This document shows, piece after piece, positions 63,390 to 64,000 of a DNA stretch of 64,000 nt; within the stretch, counting starts at the first letter, position 1, and every line of letters begins with the position of its first letter. The stretch lies in assembly GCF_000164865.1 (NCBI RefSeq), contig NC_014618.1, forward strand, positions 3,534,001-3,598,000, in the 5' to 3' direction. Made by a program: the position numbers and the translations under genes. This stretch comes from [Enterobacter] lignolyticus SCF1. Its GTDB lineage: Bacteria; Pseudomonadota; Gammaproteobacteria; Enterobacterales; Enterobacteriaceae. The notes under the pieces were generated by a model. The model worked only from the letters and a program-made list of their open reading frames with translations. It ran no database searches and was not told the origin of the DNA.

Positions 63390-63968
63390 ATGTTAAAAAA
63401 AATCCTCTTCCCGTTGGTCGCGCTGTTTATGCTGGCAGGTTGCGCCACGCCGCCAACGACCATTGAAGTCTCGCCGAAAATCACCCTGCCGCAGCAGGAC
63501 CCGAGCCTGATGGGCGTGACGGTGAGCATTAACGGCGCCGATCAGCGTCCGGACCAGGCGCTGGCTAAAGTCACCCGCGATAACCAGCTGGTGACGCTGA
63601 CCGCCTCCCGCGACCTGCGCTTCCTGCTGCAGGAAGTGCTGGAAAAACAGATGACCGCGCGCGGCTATATGGTTGGGCCAAGCGGCGCCGTTGATCTGCA
63701 GATCATCGTAAACCAGCTTTATGCCGATGTATCCCAGGGTAACGTGCGTTACAACATTGCGACCAAAGCGGATATCGCCATCATCGCTACCGCGAAGAAC
63801 GGCAATAAGATGACCAAAAACTACCGCGCAAGCTACAACGTGGAAGGCGCGTTCCAGGCCACCAACAAAAATATTGCGGATGCGGTTAACAGCGTGCTGA
63901 CTGACACCATCGCCGATATGGCGCAGGACACCAGCATTCACGATTTCATCAAGCAAAACGCGCGTTAA
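63390..63968 (+). CDS. yajG: YajG, putative lipoprotein
   Basis: A 192-residue lipoprotein with signal peptide MLKKILFPLVALFMLAGC and lipid Cys18, then the YajG domain (SPKITLPQQDPSLMGVTVSING ... DIAIIATAKNGNKMTKNYRA). Function is unknown. Length equals the E. coli protein; the frame is open 28 codons earlier, but ATG 63390 starts the signal peptide. In E. coli ampG follows; the window ends before it. Confidence 0.94.
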   Translation: MLKKILFPLVALFMLAGCATPPTTIEVSPKITLPQQDPSLMGVTVSINGADQRPDQALAKVTRDNQLVTLTASRDLRFLLQEVLEKQMTARGYMVGPSGAVDLQIIVNQLYADVSQGNVRYNIATKADIAIIATAKNGNKMTKNYRASYNVEGAFQATNKNIADAVNSVLTDTIADMAQDTSIHDFIKQNAR

Positions 63969-63975
63969 TTCGTCG

Positions 63976-64000
63976 CTGACCCGGCGCCATGCCGGGTCAG
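63976..64000 (+). terminator. Hairpin after yajG at the window edge
   Basis: A perfect ten-base stem (ctgacccggc/gccgggtcag) with loop gccat, eight bases after the yajG stop. The window ends before a T-run could be seen, so it may be a terminator or an intercistronic hairpin before ampG. Confidence 0.5.

Overview
This window is chromosomal DNA of a member of the Enterobacteriaceae. Almost every gene has a close Escherichia coli counterpart, and the order is the mirror image of the E. coli bolA-to-ushA segment: ushA (5' end only), fsr, ybaL, gsk, hemH, adk, htpG, recR, ybaB, dnaX, apt, ybaN, priC, rsmS, mscK, acrR, acrAB, tomB-hha, maa, ylaC, pdeB, ybaA, ffs, atl, ybaY, tesB, amtB-glnK, mdlAB, decR, cof, ybaE, queC, fadM, ybaV, ppiD, hupB, lon, clpX, clpP, tig, bolA, yajG. 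The protein variants (for example AcrB), the GC-rich codon use and the accessory genes fit a relative of Enterobacter, Leclercia, Kosakonia or Citrobacter better than E. coli itself. The genus cannot be fixed from sequence reading alone.

Region by region: 0-17 kb is housekeeping: export (fsr, ybaL), purine salvage (gsk, adk, apt), haem (hemH), chaperone (htpG) and DNA replication or repair (recR-ybaB-dnaX, priC). The aes esterase that lies between gsk and hemH in E. coli is missing. 17-24 kb is the acrR/acrAB multidrug efflux locus with its AcrR operator and marbox, followed by tomB-hha and maa. 24-39 kb is the variable part. The conserved backbone genes ylaC, pdeB and ybaA are interleaved with a MocR regulator plus GNAT gene, the zinc-independent ribosomal protein pair rpmE2-rpmJ2 with a Zur-like box, a lacI-lacZ unit with recognisable lac control sites but no lacY, a MocR/YczE divergent pair, an AT-rich two-gene module (ribbon-helix-helix protein plus a 71-residue protein of unknown family), an SRPBCC protein, a second GNAT protein and rcnR-rcnA for nickel/cobalt efflux.

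39-50 kb returns to the backbone: 4.5S RNA, atl, ybaY, tesB, the nitrogen-regulated glnK-amtB operon with sigma-54 and NtrC sites, the MdlAB ABC transporter, and decR facing a cysteine desulfidase gene (cdsH) that E. coli K-12 lacks here. 50-64 kb is the protein quality-control block: ppiD, hupB, lon, clpX, clpP and tig. lon, clpP and the distant htpG all carry readable sigma-32 promoters, so a heat-shock theme runs through both ends of the window.

No tRNA, rRNA, insertion sequence, prophage or CRISPR array was seen. The most likely place for something undescribed is the 36.2-36.7 kb two-gene module. The uncharacterised gene at 39.65-40.07 kb and the MocR-GNAT pair at 24.7-27 kb are secondary candidates.
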